In this document: piece after piece, positions 34,073 through 44,274 of the stretch
How positions within the stretch are numbered: the stretch's first letter is position 1
Layout of the letters: each line of letters starts with the position of its first letter
Assembly: GCA_031835245.1 (NCBI GenBank)
Contig: JAVKOQ010000127.1
Coordinates: 1-64,000, forward strand
DNA: 64,000 nt
Origin: Balamuthia mandrillaris
Taxonomy: Eukaryota > Discosea > Longamoebia > Balamuthiidae
Direction of reading: 5' to 3'
Notes under the pieces: model-generated
Seen by the model: only the letters and a program-made list of their open reading frames with translations
Told to the model about the DNA's origin: nothing
Databases searched by the model: none
Program-made: the position numbers and the translations under genes

Positions 34073-35100
34073 GCCATTAGACAAAAAAAAAAAATCCTCT
34101 TCCGCTTTCTGTTCTTCCCTCTTTTATTTTTGAATATAACAATTCAACCCCCTTGTACATTATATTTCCATTAAATAATATATATTTTCATTATCCATTA
34201 GTTTGGCTTGTTGTTCGAAACGACACCAAGCTGGCTTTTTTGTCGACAAGGAGGAAAAAGCTCGGAACTCGCCGAGAAGAGAATACCATAACTCAAAGAC
34301 CTCTCCCTTTCGCATATAAAAGGGGCTGCAGAACAACATCAATCTCCAACACAGAACTCAGAACAGAACGTATCGATTTTTCGCCTTTTACTAAAGATCG
34401 GCGTGTTTTGAGCTCGCTAATGTGTTTTCACTATTCGCTATTTTTGCACCTTGGTGTCTTGCCCTCGCGGTTGGACGCCTCACCCCCCTTTTAGAAAAAG
34501 AAAAAAAAAACAAGCTCCGGTTGGACTCCGGCAACCAATGTTCTCCGTGAGAAAAAACGGTTGCTCCTACGGTTCCGGTACCACAAAAGGTACATCCAAC
34601 ACGCGAGAGAATCAGTCGCTCTGGAGGCTCGGTTGCCGCTTGTGTAGGTATCTCCGATGTTGAGCCACAGCGTGCCATCGTTGCTCATCCGTACTCTCGC
34701 ATGCTCCAATAAGGCGACTGTAGCACAGCATTGGAAAGACTCGTCCGGCACCTCGGAAAGCTTCTCGGCACAGTCCTTCCAACAGGATAAAGCTTTGTTC
34801 AACTACTGTGTGAACAGTTCAACTACTTCTGGTTCGACCGTGCCTGTAGGAGGCGATGAAGGACCTGGCTTGGTTCGTTTAGAAAGCAACTCGGTTAGCT
34901 TTGTTTGTACACTTCTTCGCTGACAAGGGCTCCATTGTTGTGTTAGTTTACTGCGTCTTGTTTATTGTTCTTTGGTATCGTGAGCAACTCCAACAGACAC
35001 AACAAAATATATTGCAAATATTTACCAGAATAGACTATACCAAGCGAAAAGAGAGGGACGCAGTGGTTACGCATGATCTTCTGCTTTGCTCGATGAGTCC
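34073..35100. other. Gap between SMC2 and the Sel1 gene
   Basis: SMC2's 3' end with an A run at 34082, then AT-rich sequence. Apart from the DNA methyltransferase relic at about 34500-34760, nothing is recognised. An open frame on the plus strand at 34901-35212 overlaps the last Sel1 exon in antisense and is not called. Confidence 0.4.
34500..34760 (-). pseudogene. Relic of a prokaryote-type DNA methyltransferase (N4/N6, beta order)
   Basis: Two minus-strand fragments in different frames keep motifs of amino-methylating DNA methyltransferases. The upstream one reads NDGTLWLNIGDTY, the catalytic motif IV region of the type with NLGDSY. Downstream, in the order expected for a beta-class enzyme, comes FCGTGTVGATVFSHGEHWL, which matches the SAM-binding motif I (FCGTGTVG). 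The usual 100 to 200 residues between the motifs, with the target-recognition part, are gone, and there is no start or full frame. Such enzymes belong to bacteria and phages or large viruses, so this looks like an acquired gene now decayed. Only the short motif matches support it. Confidence 0.55.
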
Positions 35101-35248
35101 TTATGACCCACAAGCGTGCTGGGAAGCTGTTGCCAGCTGTTCGGCCAAATTGGTGAAGTACTTCGCGTTATGCTCGGACTTGACACAGCCTCTACCATGT
35201 TCATACATATAGGCCAGATTTTTACAAGCTTGTGGATGTCCCTATTGT

Positions 35249-35292
<44 letters not shown>

Positions 35293-36235
35293 AGGGTGGA
35301 AGAGTAAGGGAGAGAGGGGGAGAGAGAGAAACATGTTAGAAAGGCATAGTGGTAAGCCAAAAAGGTAGGAAGCTCTTCCAAACCATGGAAGCGGCGGCTT
35401 GATAACTGTAAAATGCTTTCTGGTCGTTTGGAAGGCATCCCAATCCTCTGAAATACATTGAGCCCTGAATGTGTTGTTTCGTCTTGTAAGCTTCTTCATG
35501 CAAGGTAGTGTTAGATATAGGATAATACCAAGTTACACAGCGAATCAGCACTGCCAAGTTCCCCTGCCTAATGAACAACACCGACAGAAATTGTCTGAAC
35601 AAGTGCAACGGTAACGAGAGATTAAAATGGGGTTGCTGTTTTACCTTCCGGTAATACTCCAATGCTTTAGGATAGTCCACCTCAACGCCATCTTCGCCAT
35701 TAAAATAAATATCGCCCAAGCAATGAATGATTTGAACATCTTCCAGTTTTGCTCCTTCCTCCAAATACGTTATCGCACGCTGAATGACAAGTCCATGTTA
35801 TACCTCTGCAATTCATCGAAAAGGCCTTACATACCTTTATATCGGGAGTAATCCCATCACCTGTCTTGTACATCATGGCAAGGTAGTAAAGAGCTCCGCT
35901 GTGGCCTGTGTAGGCTGCCTTCTCTAAGTACGCTAGCGCTTTCTCAACGTCCCGCTCTAGTCCATTGCAGCCCTGATGCAAGCAATACCCTGTTCTCAAT
36001 GCTTCTGTCTGAGCAAACTAGTTTGCAACTGATAAACGTGTATATAGAGGACGGGTACCGATCCAATATTGGGCATTGGCATTACCAAGGTCAGCTGAGC
36101 GAAGGAAGTAATGATTGGCTTTGGTGAGGTCTTGCCTGGGAAGATCATCATCACTTCCCTCATATAACATCTGTCCCAAGTCAAAGCAACTGTTGCGTTG
36201 AAAGAGAAAGAGGCCATGAGTGAAAGTGCCAATGC

Positions 36236-36270
<35 letters not shown>

Positions 36271-36409
36271 GCCTCATAGAATTTCCAGAGTCCGCAGAAC
36301 GCTGCAACCACAACAGACCTTGCTGCCTATCTTGCTGTGTTCCTAACCCTTTAAAGTACATCATCGCCACCTGCACCGTTCATCAGTCATGCAACAGAGA
36401 TACATGCAT

Positions 36410-36489
<80 letters not shown>

Positions 36490-37511
36490 AGGGAGAAGAG
36501 CCTCACAAAGTATTGGGCTAAAGGATGTCCTTGCTCCGCGCTTTTAAGGAACCAATGCAAGGCTTGGCCGTAGTCTGCCGCCATCCCTTTGCTCGCGTCT
36601 GCATCGGTGGAAGAAGAAGAGGAAGAGGGAGAGGCTTCATCCGTGTGGCTCGCCAGCTCCCTTTTTCTACGCAGCAGCTCGGCTTTCTTCAGCCTGGCCC
36701 GCTCCGCCTTGAGCCACTGCTTCCAGTTGGTAATGCGTGTGCGCCCCTCCTCGTCCTTGCCGGGTTTGGGCAGGACGTAGCCCTCTCCGAGGACAAAGTC
36801 GAGCGAGGCCAAGTCCAGCAGAGGGCCGCTTCCACTTCCGCTTCCCTTTTGCCGTTGTGGCTGCTGCTGTTGTTGCTCGTCCTCGGCGGCGGCTGTTGCA
36901 GCTGCTTCCACCAGCAAACGACTGAGGCCACCTTCTCCTTCTTCTTCTCCCGCTTCTCCAGCGGAGCCTGTTTGCAAACAAAGAAGACAAGCCAGCCGGA
37001 ATTGAGCCTCCGCGATCTTCTTCTGCCCTTCTTCTCCCTCTGCTTCATCCTCCATGGCCAACTGCTTGTAGACCGCCAGCAGCTGTTGCCTGTCGTGGAC
37101 GTCAAGGGCTTGACCCCCTCCATCCTCCTCCTCCTCCTCTGCCGTTCCATCCTCATGTCCTTGGGTAGGTTTGGCGAGTGATCCCTTCTCCTGGGAGGAG
37201 GTCCGTGTGCACCGCTCACGCCTTGCCTCTGCTTCTCCCCACCTCGTGGCTGGGAGAAGCAGTGGCGAGGAGCGACGACGAGAAGGAGGGCAAAGAGGAG
37301 AGGGCAAAACCTGGCGCGGCAGCCACCACCGCTGACCCGCCATCTCCCATCTTCCCCTCCAAGAGGAGGACGCTGCGGAGGGGCCTCCACCACCACCGCT
37401 CGCAGTGGCTGGCGTAGGGGAGCTAGAGCTAAAGCGCCTCCTCCACGAGGAGGTTAGGGAGGCACTCGAGCAAGAAGAGTGGCGGTGCAGGAGGAGAGGT
37501 CCTCTTCTCAT
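35101..37511 (-). CDS. Sel1-like repeat protein
   Basis: Eight exons on the minus strand (37511-36507, 36370-36273, 36189-36059, 36001-35835, 35779-35645, 35567-35529, 35464-35384, 35241-35101) give 598 residues. The C-terminal half is an array of about seven Sel1 repeats, e.g. ALHWFLKSAEQGHPLAQYF, GLLWLQRSADSGNSM, KALAYLEKAAYTGHSGALYY and ACKNLAYMYEHGRGC. Sel1 repeats form helical solenoids that scaffold protein complexes, for example in ER-associated degradation. The first 300 residues are not recognised: an Arg/Ser-rich start (WRRRFSSSS) that could be a mitochondrial presequence, then acidic, Gln- and Gly/Ser-rich parts. Intron 2 seems to use a GC donor. The introns are rich in sense CT tracts. 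It starts only 36 bp after the TMX2 stop codon on the same strand. Confidence 0.85.
36411..36489 (-). repeat. (CT)n microsatellite in Sel1 intron 1
   Basis: About 78 bp of almost pure AG/CT dinucleotide with a few G or C interruptions. Pyrimidines are on the coding strand of the Sel1 gene. Confidence 0.9.
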
Positions 37512-37547
37512 CTCTCTCTCTCTCTCTCTCTTTTAAATAATGTTTGT

Positions 37548-38623
37548 TTATTTTTCTTTACCTCTTCTCCTCTTGGAGGAGGAGGAGGAAGCTCCCGCTG
37601 AAGAAGCTGAAGTAGCATGAACAGAAGAAGAAGAAGAAGAAGAAGAAGAAGAAGAAGAAGAAGAAGAAGAAGAAGAAGAAGACGCAGAGGAGGAGGTACG
37701 ATGAGCACCCTCTTTGAGAATGTCCAGCTGAAAGTACCTCGCGATGTCCTTCTTGCTCATCGTGGAGGGAGCTTGCTTGTTGACACTGAAGCTGTCGTCG
37801 CTGCCAATGGGGGGCAGCCTGGCCACTTCCTTCCCGTTCTCGAAGAGGATGAGGGTTGGCAGTTGCTTGGAGGCGCTGCTGGTGGAGATGCCAAACTCCA
37901 GGCTGAGGTCCTCCCATCGGCCCGCGTCCGCCTTGCCGAACCGTAGATGCTCTGATGTGTATCTTTTGGTGTTTTGTTTGTTGTGAGAAAGAAGACAGAA
38001 GAGGCAAGAACGGAGAAGAAATAAGCGAGAAGGAAGGAAGAAGGAAGAAAGAAGAAGAGAATTACTCTAAAGAAAGTTCAGCAAAGAGAGGAGCGAACTG
38101 AATGCATGGAGGGGACCAAGAGGCATAAAACTCAACGAGCCAAGCATTGTTGGTTCCTCTTCGCCCGCGGACGTGCTGTTCGAACGAGATGTGGTTCAGG
38201 TGGGTAATGTCCTCCGGCCCTTCATACTCCTTCTGCGGAAACGCTATCCACATCGCTGCAGGGTGGTCGGTAGGACGTCCCAAAGAAAAAAACCACTGTT
38301 AATATTCTCTCTTGCTTCTCTGTCTCTCTGCTTCTCTCCTTCTCATTCTGTCGTTCTCTCCTTCTCTGCTTCACTCTCATTCTCTCCTTCTCTTTCTCTC
38401 GCTTCTCTCGTCCTCTCACTCTCCTTCCATTCATTGCTTTCATACCAGTGATTACGAGGGCGTACCAAGCGCCAAACCGCCAGTCGCAGAGGGCGAGCAC
38501 CACCAGCGTGGCCACTTTGGCGAAGAAGAAGGCGGTGCCGAAGAAGGCATCCACCGTTGGGGAGCGGGAGTACCGCACCACCAGGTAAGCGCATAGAGTG
38601 AACCACATGGAGCTCTCCTGCAT
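37548..38623 (-). CDS. TMX2: Thioredoxin-related transmembrane protein 2 (TMX2-like)
   Basis: Three exons (38623-38446, 38255-38066, 37962-37548) encode 260 residues. TMX2 is an ER-membrane protein at mitochondria contact sites with a thioredoxin-like domain. Two hydrophobic segments (WFTLCAYLVV; FFFAKVATLVVLALC) are followed by EYEGPEDITHLNHISFEQHV, the thioredoxin strand WLVEFYASWSPPC, FAPLFAELSLEY, FGKADAGRW and KQLPTLILFENGKEV. The active site is SPPC, so it lacks the first Cys of CxxC just as human TMX2 (SNDC) does. The C terminus differs from animals: a run of about 20 Ser encoded by an AGA/TCT microsatellite, then KRRRGKEK. The start at 38623 is the first ATG; an upstream exon cannot be excluded because animal TMX2 has 60 more N-terminal residues. 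Confidence 0.88.
37619..37682 (+). repeat. (AGA)n trinucleotide microsatellite, coding
   Basis: About 20 AGA units on the plus strand encode the poly-Ser run near the C terminus of the TMX2-like protein on the minus strand. Confidence 0.9.
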
Positions 38624-38704
38624 GCCAGCCAACGTTAGTTTACGCAAAGGTTTGGCTGGTCACTGAAACTATGCAAGAAAGAAAAGGAGGAGGAGGAGGA
38701 GGAG

Positions 38705-38807
38705 GAGAAGAAGAACAAGAACAAGAACAAGAACAAGAACAAGAACAAGAACAAGAACAAGAACAAGAACAAGAACAAGAACAAGAACAAGAACAAGAAC
38801 AAGAAGA
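38705..38807. repeat. (GAACAA)n hexanucleotide microsatellite
   Basis: Roughly 16 nearly perfect units of AAGAAC/GAACAA follow a short GGA tract. They lie between the TMX2 start and the left end of the Mutator-like element. Confidence 0.9.
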
Positions 38808-38835
38808 ACAGGAGGGGAGGCAAAAATGGTAGATA

Positions 38836-41800
38836 TCCCACCCCACGACCATAAACTTCCCACCCCACCGATAAAAATTCCACCCCTCAGGTAAAAGTCC
38901 CAACCTATTAGGGTGACATGAATTATGAGTAACTCTATCGTTACATTGCTACTGTGTTTCTCTTTGCTTGGCGAGAGGAATAACCGTTGTAAAAGAAACT
39001 GTCAGGAATTGAAAGCATGCTGTATCCTTGGTCAACGGTTATTCCTCTCACCATTCTTGCCCGCCATACTTTTCTTTTTGTTCCCGCCTTTTTTTTCAAT
39101 AACGTTACCGTTACTTTTTCTTGGGTTGTAACAAGGTCTTCTTCTTTAACTTTTTTCTTTCAACTAGAAACAGCTACACACAACCATCACACACCTTTTT
39201 TGTTTGTTTGGCTTTTTGTTTTTTCCTTTTTTTTTTTCTCATTATGGAAGCGAAGAAAAAAATATTTGCCGAGATTTACGGGTGGATTTTTGAACGAAAG
39301 GTTCCATTGCAGCAGCTTTCACGGTTGTACAATGGTGGAGAGGATGCTCCGACCTTTTATCGAGTCCAATGGAGATCAACTCGTGGGCTTACAAAGCGAA
39401 CAGGAGTGAAGGTGCTTAGTAATCCGCGGACCACCCTTGAAGGAGTGAAAGTGTTGGTGGCGCCTAAAGTCAAGAAGGTGAAGAATGGGGTCCTTGAGGT
39501 TGCACTCAGCGAGAATCTTCACTGCTCTGGCGGCTTTGCCTGTGCTCCTCCTGCAAGAGGAAAGAAGAACAAAAAACTAAAGGACTGTGAAGTACAAAGC
39601 CGTTGGGTGGTGTTTAGAGATGAGCTAAACACTGCCTACATCTACATCCAGAAGGAAGCCCAAAGCCACGGACCTGGGTTTTGCGCGCCTTCCGCTTTGC
39701 CTATGACACCTGCGCTTCGGCAGTGGCTCCGCCAGATGGATGGGCAAGGAACAAAAGAAGACGGAATGAATGGGAGAGGAGGAGCAATGACGGCGCACGA
39801 GCTGCAACGAATGTTGCTGGGGGGCGCTTGTGAGCTGGTCAAGGATGCTCGGGATGTACCCACTGTGCAGGAGATTGCCACTGTAATCCACAACGGAAGG
39901 AAAAAACTGCGAATCGGCAAGAAAGGGCAAACCAGAGCAGAAGCCCTCCAAGAGGCCTTGAATCGGCCAGAACTGGCTTCTACTATCCTTTTCCCACCTT
40001 TGGAGAGCCGTGAAACGTACATCCTTGATCGCACGGCGGCCCGTCGGCCATGGATGATTTTTCTGATCGCGCCTTATGCAGTCACTGTGCTTCAGCGATG
40101 GGGTAAGGATGTAGTCGGCCTGGACAGCATCTACAAGCTATCCAAGTCACATCCCCCCGTTTGGGCACTGGTGGTGCAAGATGACTTGGGACGGAGCTGG
40201 CCTGTTGCCTTCGCTGTTGCTAGCAAGGAACGAGCAGCAGTTGTGCGCTTTTTCCTTTCGTCTGTTCGTCACTTTTTTGAGACACAGACGACAACGATCT
40301 ACTCCCCAAAACCTACGTGGCAACCCTTCGTAATGATCGACAAAGACAAGGTGGAGCGTAACGGGGCGACAAGTGCTGGCTTTCAGGTGGTGTTGTGTGA
40401 CTTTCATGCACAACAACTGTGGAGAAAAAAAGTTGCGCAGTATGGTTTGTTCTCTCTCTTTCATGCATCTGCTCTCTCCCTCTCGTTGTTGCTCATACAA
40501 GTAGAAACTAACAATAATACCAAACAACAAGGGAAGGATGATGGAAGTGTATTGGGTTTGTTAAAAAGACTGCAACATGCCATGACAGAAGATGCAGAGG
40601 AAGAAGCAACAAAAGTGTTGAAGAACTATTGCCAAAAAAAGAGGATTACCCGTTTTTGGCAGTACTTTGACAAGAACTGGCTTTCTCCTCCATGGGCATC
40701 AACGTGGAAAAGCATTGATCGTCCTGGGTACCGAGAGGGCTTGTGGAATACCAACAATGCAACAGAGACGATCTTTCGTAGCATTCTTCGTGATTTCCAC
40801 TGCAAAGGCACCAAAGGGGATCACAACTTGGTCTTAACGCTAGCAGACAATGTGTTTCGCCGCTACAATGTGGAGCTAAACCGCATCGATGTACTACAGC
40901 AACGCCCAAGCCTTGGTGTTTGCCGGCTTTGGAGGAGATATCAAGAGGGATTGCGGCTGGCACAGCACCAACAGAGTGAGAAACAGAAAGAAAAAGAAGA
41001 AATAGAGAATGGCAGCAAAAACGATGACAACAACAACGACAGAGAGGAAAAAGAGGTAGAAGAAGGATTGAACGCACATTTTGTAGAGCTTGCTGACGGC
41101 GTTTTCAAATGGAATGAGTACGACGTGACTATAGAATTGCCTTCATGCACCTGTCCTTACTTTCGGTATTATGGTAGGAGGTGCAAACACGTTTTTGGAC
41201 TTGCTGCTCATCTACAGAAAACATTTTCAGATCAGAACCTTTTAGAGCTTGGGCTGAAAAGACAAACAAGACGCACCAACAGCAGCACCTCCCAAGTGGC
41301 AAGAATAGTTGAAGATGACATCGTTGAAGCAGATGATACTGACTCCCTGGAGCAACGTGTAGCGCCTGTTACCCTTGATGATGAAGATGTGGAAGGAGAG
41401 GAGGGAGATGAACAGGACGAGGAACAGCAGGCGCTGCTACTGTTGGAGGAGCCATCGATGGATGAACTTGGTGAGGACGACGGCGGAGATCTTGAGGAAG
41501 AAACTTCTGAAGGAGAAGAACACAACAATAAGAAAGAAGAGAAGGAGGAGAAGGAGGAGAAGGAGGAGGAGGAGAAGGAAAAGGAGAAAGACAAACTGAA
41601 TGCAAACAAAAATCAAGGAACAAAGCATCAACATCCAGTGGAGCCAAAAATCGAGTACTCTAGCAAGGAAGAAGCAGAACAAGCAATCGCATATGCTACA
41701 GGGAAGTCATCACCTGGGAGGCCGCGCAATACAACAAAGAGGCCGAAAGTAGCAACCAACCTGCGACTCACAGAAGAATGATTGCTTGAATTAAGTTAGT

Positions 41801-42515
41801 ATCTCTTTTTTTTAAACAAAATCTCTCCCTCCTTTCCTACTTTTAGCTAACACCTCACACAAACACCAGAAACCGAACGTACCTTTCAATCAAATTTAAC
41901 AAAACCTGAAACAACAAAGAAAAAGGCAGCGGCGGTGGCGGCGGCTGCACCAAAAAAACAACAAAATCAAAAAACAAAAACCCAAAGTGGTATGTTTGTC
42001 ACTTTTTGTATCAAGCAGATTCTTTTTCTGAAGTTGATTTTTGTCATTTTTGAAGAGTGCAAAGCAAAGCGTACCTCTCAATGGCAAAAGAACTGTAAAA
42101 CGGAAGAGATCTATGGCGTCGCACCCGTGGTGAACTACCAGGATCCCCGAGTGGACAAAAGGAAGCCTCTCTCTCCAAAACGACAACTGAAGCCCAACCC
42201 ACGGTACCAGAAAACACAGGTCGTGAAGCTCCTCTCTCCTCAAAAAAAAAGAACAGAACGAAGAAAAGGTGCCCAGCGTGACAAAGAAAAGACTGGCCAA
42301 AAGAACAAAACGAAAAAAAAAAGCCCCCTAAAAAATAAATTTTTGATTTTTCTGATCCCTTTTCTCCACTCTCTAAAATAATGGCCAGCGCACGCTTTGG
42401 TGGCAAAATAGCACAAAAAAAATAGGTTGTTATAAATACATATTAGGGTGGGTAAATTACCTGAGGGGTGGGACGTTTACCGAAGGGGTGGGACTTTTAG
42501 CGTTGTGGGGTGGGA
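38836..42515 (+). mobile_element. Mutator-like DNA transposon (MULE) with terminal motif arrays
   Basis: Both ends carry inverted arrays of a 9 nt box TCCCACCCC spaced 19 to 22 bp: left at 38836, 38858, 38879 (one base short) and 38898; right, inverted, near 42446, 42465, 42485 and 42507. The innermost well-conserved boxes share the core CCACCCCTCAGGTAA. Between them lies one large transposase gene with host-like leader and trailer. The exact tips and a target-site duplication could not be fixed by eye. It lies between the TMX2-like gene and a truncated EML gene. The transposase frame is open throughout, so the copy may be young or still active. Confidence 0.8.
39244..41781 (+). CDS. MULE transposase with SWIM zinc finger
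   Basis: The frame is open for 845 residues from the ATG at 39244. A catalytic DDE core is visible: the first Asp in VGLDSIYKLSK, the second in FVMIDKDKVER, then VVLCDFHAQQLWRKK, and the Glu in NNATETIFRSI. The SWIM zinc finger CTCPYFRYYGRRCKHVFG lies at about residues 637-655. The last 190 residues are acidic and Glu/Lys-rich. This order is that of MULE transposases. A pyrimidine-rich stretch at 40445-40500 (GTTTGT...ACAAG) may be a small intron, but the frame stays open through it. An upstream in-frame extension to 39121 lacks an ATG and encodes only hydrophobic low-complexity sequence. Confidence 0.88.
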   Translation: MEAKKKIFAEIYGWIFERKVPLQQLSRLYNGGEDAPTFYRVQWRSTRGLTKRTGVKVLSNPRTTLEGVKVLVAPKVKKVKNGVLEVALSENLHCSGGFACAPPARGKKNKKLKDCEVQSRWVVFRDELNTAYIYIQKEAQSHGPGFCAPSALPMTPALRQWLRQMDGQGTKEDGMNGRGGAMTAHELQRMLLGGACELVKDARDVPTVQEIATVIHNGRKKLRIGKKGQTRAEALQEALNRPELASTILFPPLESRETYILDRTAARRPWMIFLIAPYAVTVLQRWGKDVVGLDSIYKLSKSHPPVWALVVQDDLGRSWPVAFAVASKERAAVVRFFLSSVRHFFETQTTTIYSPKPTWQPFVMIDKDKVERNGATSAGFQVVLCDFHAQQLWRKKVAQYGLFSLFHASALSLSLLLIQVETNNNTKQQGKDDGSVLGLLKRLQHAMTEDAEEEATKVLKNYCQKKRITRFWQYFDKNWLSPPWASTWKSIDRPGYREGLWNTNNATETIFRSILRDFHCKGTKGDHNLVLTLADNVFRRYNVELNRIDVLQQRPSLGVCRLWRRYQEGLRLAQHQQSEKQKEKEEIENGSKNDDNNNDREEKEVEEGLNAHFVELADGVFKWNEYDVTIELPSCTCPYFRYYGRRCKHVFGLAAHLQKTFSDQNLLELGLKRQTRRTNSSTSQVARIVEDDIVEADDTDSLEQRVAPVTLDDEDVEGEEGDEQDEEQQALLLLEEPSMDELGEDDGGDLEEETSEGEEHNNKKEEKEEKEEKEEEEKEKEKDKLNANKNQGTKHQHPVEPKIEYSSKEEAEQAIAYATGKSSPGRPRNTTKRPKVATNLRLTEE

Positions 42516-42529
42516 CGTTTACCCGATTC

Positions 42530-42746
42530 GCGAGGTGGGGGTTAAAGGCCACTGCTATGGTCTGTTTAATGTGTTTGTTTTACGTTACTCTTTTTGTCAC
42601 GTTTTGCTGCATCTTTGTACTAAACGCAAAAAATGGACGGATGAGCAAAGAAGATAGTTACCTTATCGTTTTGGCCGAGTGGGGGTTAAAGGCCACTGCT
42701 ATGGTCTGTTTAATGTGTTTGTTTTACGTTACTCTTTTGTCACGCG
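42530..42746 (+). repeat. Direct duplication of about 75 bp
   Basis: The stretch at about 42532-42607 (GTGGGGGTTAAAGGCC... to TTTGTCACG) recurs at about 42676-42746 with few differences. Spacing between copies is about 142 bp. The first copy abuts the right end of the Mutator-like element; the second overlaps the point where the EML-type gene loses its similarity. Confidence 0.85.
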
Positions 42747-43990
42747 TTTCGCTTCGCATCTTTGTCCTCTTCTCCTTGTTCCCCTTGACTGAAGGCAAGG
42801 CATTCGACTCCGCCGCTTCCCGCATTTTCAATGCAGGTAATGAGTTGCATATCAGATGTGTTCCATATGCAAATGCGACCATTCTTTCCCACTTCTCCAG
42901 TAGCTGCAATCTTTTTCGAAGGATGCAGCGCCAAGCTACGCATAGTACATACACAGAGAAGGTAGTGTGAGTGGAAGGGACAGCAGGAATAACGAGAGGA
43001 GCAAGAGCATATGTTGGTAGAGGCCTCACCACAGAATATCGTCCTGGTGGGAAAAGAATCTCTGCTGATGCTTGTCTAGGTTTTGGATCACGCAGGTTGC
43101 TGCCGTGAAGTAAATGATCTCTTCGTCATTGAGGTACTGTAGGTTATTAACCCTATCAGAGCCACGGTAGCCATGCCTGATCGTTTATGCGTTATTATTA
43201 GCACCAGCGCTGCATGTGAGAAGGAGAACTCGAGTTTGCATGGAAGAGAGGGCAAGAGAAGAACATACACCCATTGCAATGAGAGTTCGGAGGAAGGTGG
43301 CGCGTTGTTGGAAGGTGGTGGTACTTGATAATGAGAGGGATAGTAGGCTTTTCCTTTCAATGGCCAATACTGAAAAGCCTCCCCATCCACTACCTTGAGG
43401 CCTGGGCTGCTTCCACTACTGCCTGCAGCACTGGAAGCTTTCTTCTGTAAGGGTTTCTGCTGTGGTTGTTTTGGAGGCTGAGCAGCGCTACCACTACCAT
43501 TACTAGTGGCAGTTGCAGTAGCAGCAGTTGTGGGGGTCTTTTTGTGCACAGTAGCACCCTTTTTGTTGGAAGTGGGCATGCTGGCCCTACGCGAAGGCAG
43601 CCGAACCGAGCTAGCGGTGGTGTTTGTCGTTGCGGTCTCCCGCTTTATCTGTGGGTGGGGATTGGCCCCGACGCCTGACCCTCCTCTTGCTGCTGTGGCT
43701 AGTGCTTTGGGTTTTTGTAAGGCAGGAGCTGCTAGAGAAGTAAGTACTTGCTCCTACTTGGCAAATGAATAAAGAGCAGCAACAGAAGAGTAGAGGGATA
43801 GTGGTCGCGTACTTGCAGGATGAGCGCGAGGGCCGCTCTGTGTGCGCTCCTTTTCCAAACGCTCCACGCGAAGGGCCAACTGCTGCACCAACTGGGTGAG
43901 TGCCTCCACTTGCTGCTCTTTTTCATGGAGACGTGCCTCCAGCAGCTCCACCCTTTGTTCCATGGGGATAGCGCTACTTTCCTCCTCCAT
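42740..43990 (-). CDS. EML-type microtubule-associated protein, truncated
   Basis: Four exons on the minus strand (43990-43813, 43731-43269, 43176-43030, 42935-42740) join in phase. An N-terminal coiled coil (EQRVELLEARLHEKEQQVEA) and a basic Ser/Thr/Gln-rich linker precede the HELP motif (KGKAYYPSHYQVPP to LQWVHGYRGSDR) and the first WD-like blade (FFSHQDDILCLALHPSKK, ATGEVGKNGRICIWN). EML proteins bind microtubules through a tandem beta-propeller that needs about 500 more residues, but here the frame closes after GVECLAFSQ. The lost part coincides with the duplicated segment and the Mutator-like element, so the gene was probably cut by a rearrangement. It may be a pseudogene or may yield a short HELP-only protein. 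It shares a 284 bp divergent promoter with the carrier-like gene. Confidence 0.75.
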
Positions 43991-44274
43991 GCTGCTGCTG
44001 CTGCTGCTGCTGCGCCCGAAGGGGGGGGTAAAGCTTTGGCGGCATAGGACAAAGGAACAACAAGTCGCCCTTTATCCTAATAGACTGTCCCCCCTTTCCA
44101 TCCTATTAGGAAGTCACTTTCGAGGTTTTCACCCGAAAAAAGCAAGCAAACAGCCGAACCAGGCGCTACCCCTCCCTCCCACCCCCTCTCCTGCTGCCGC
44201 ACTCCATTGCCCTACCTCCTCCCTCCCTACTTTCCTGATTGTTTGGCCACTGCTCACTGATAGCTTCTGCGACG

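Noticed and set aside
34901-35212. 103-codon plus-strand frame with one hydrophobic segment
   Set aside because: Antisense to the last Sel1 exon and without a family match.
38705-38807. CRISPR-like regular repeats
   Set aside because: Continuous hexanucleotide microsatellite without spacers; the host is eukaryotic.
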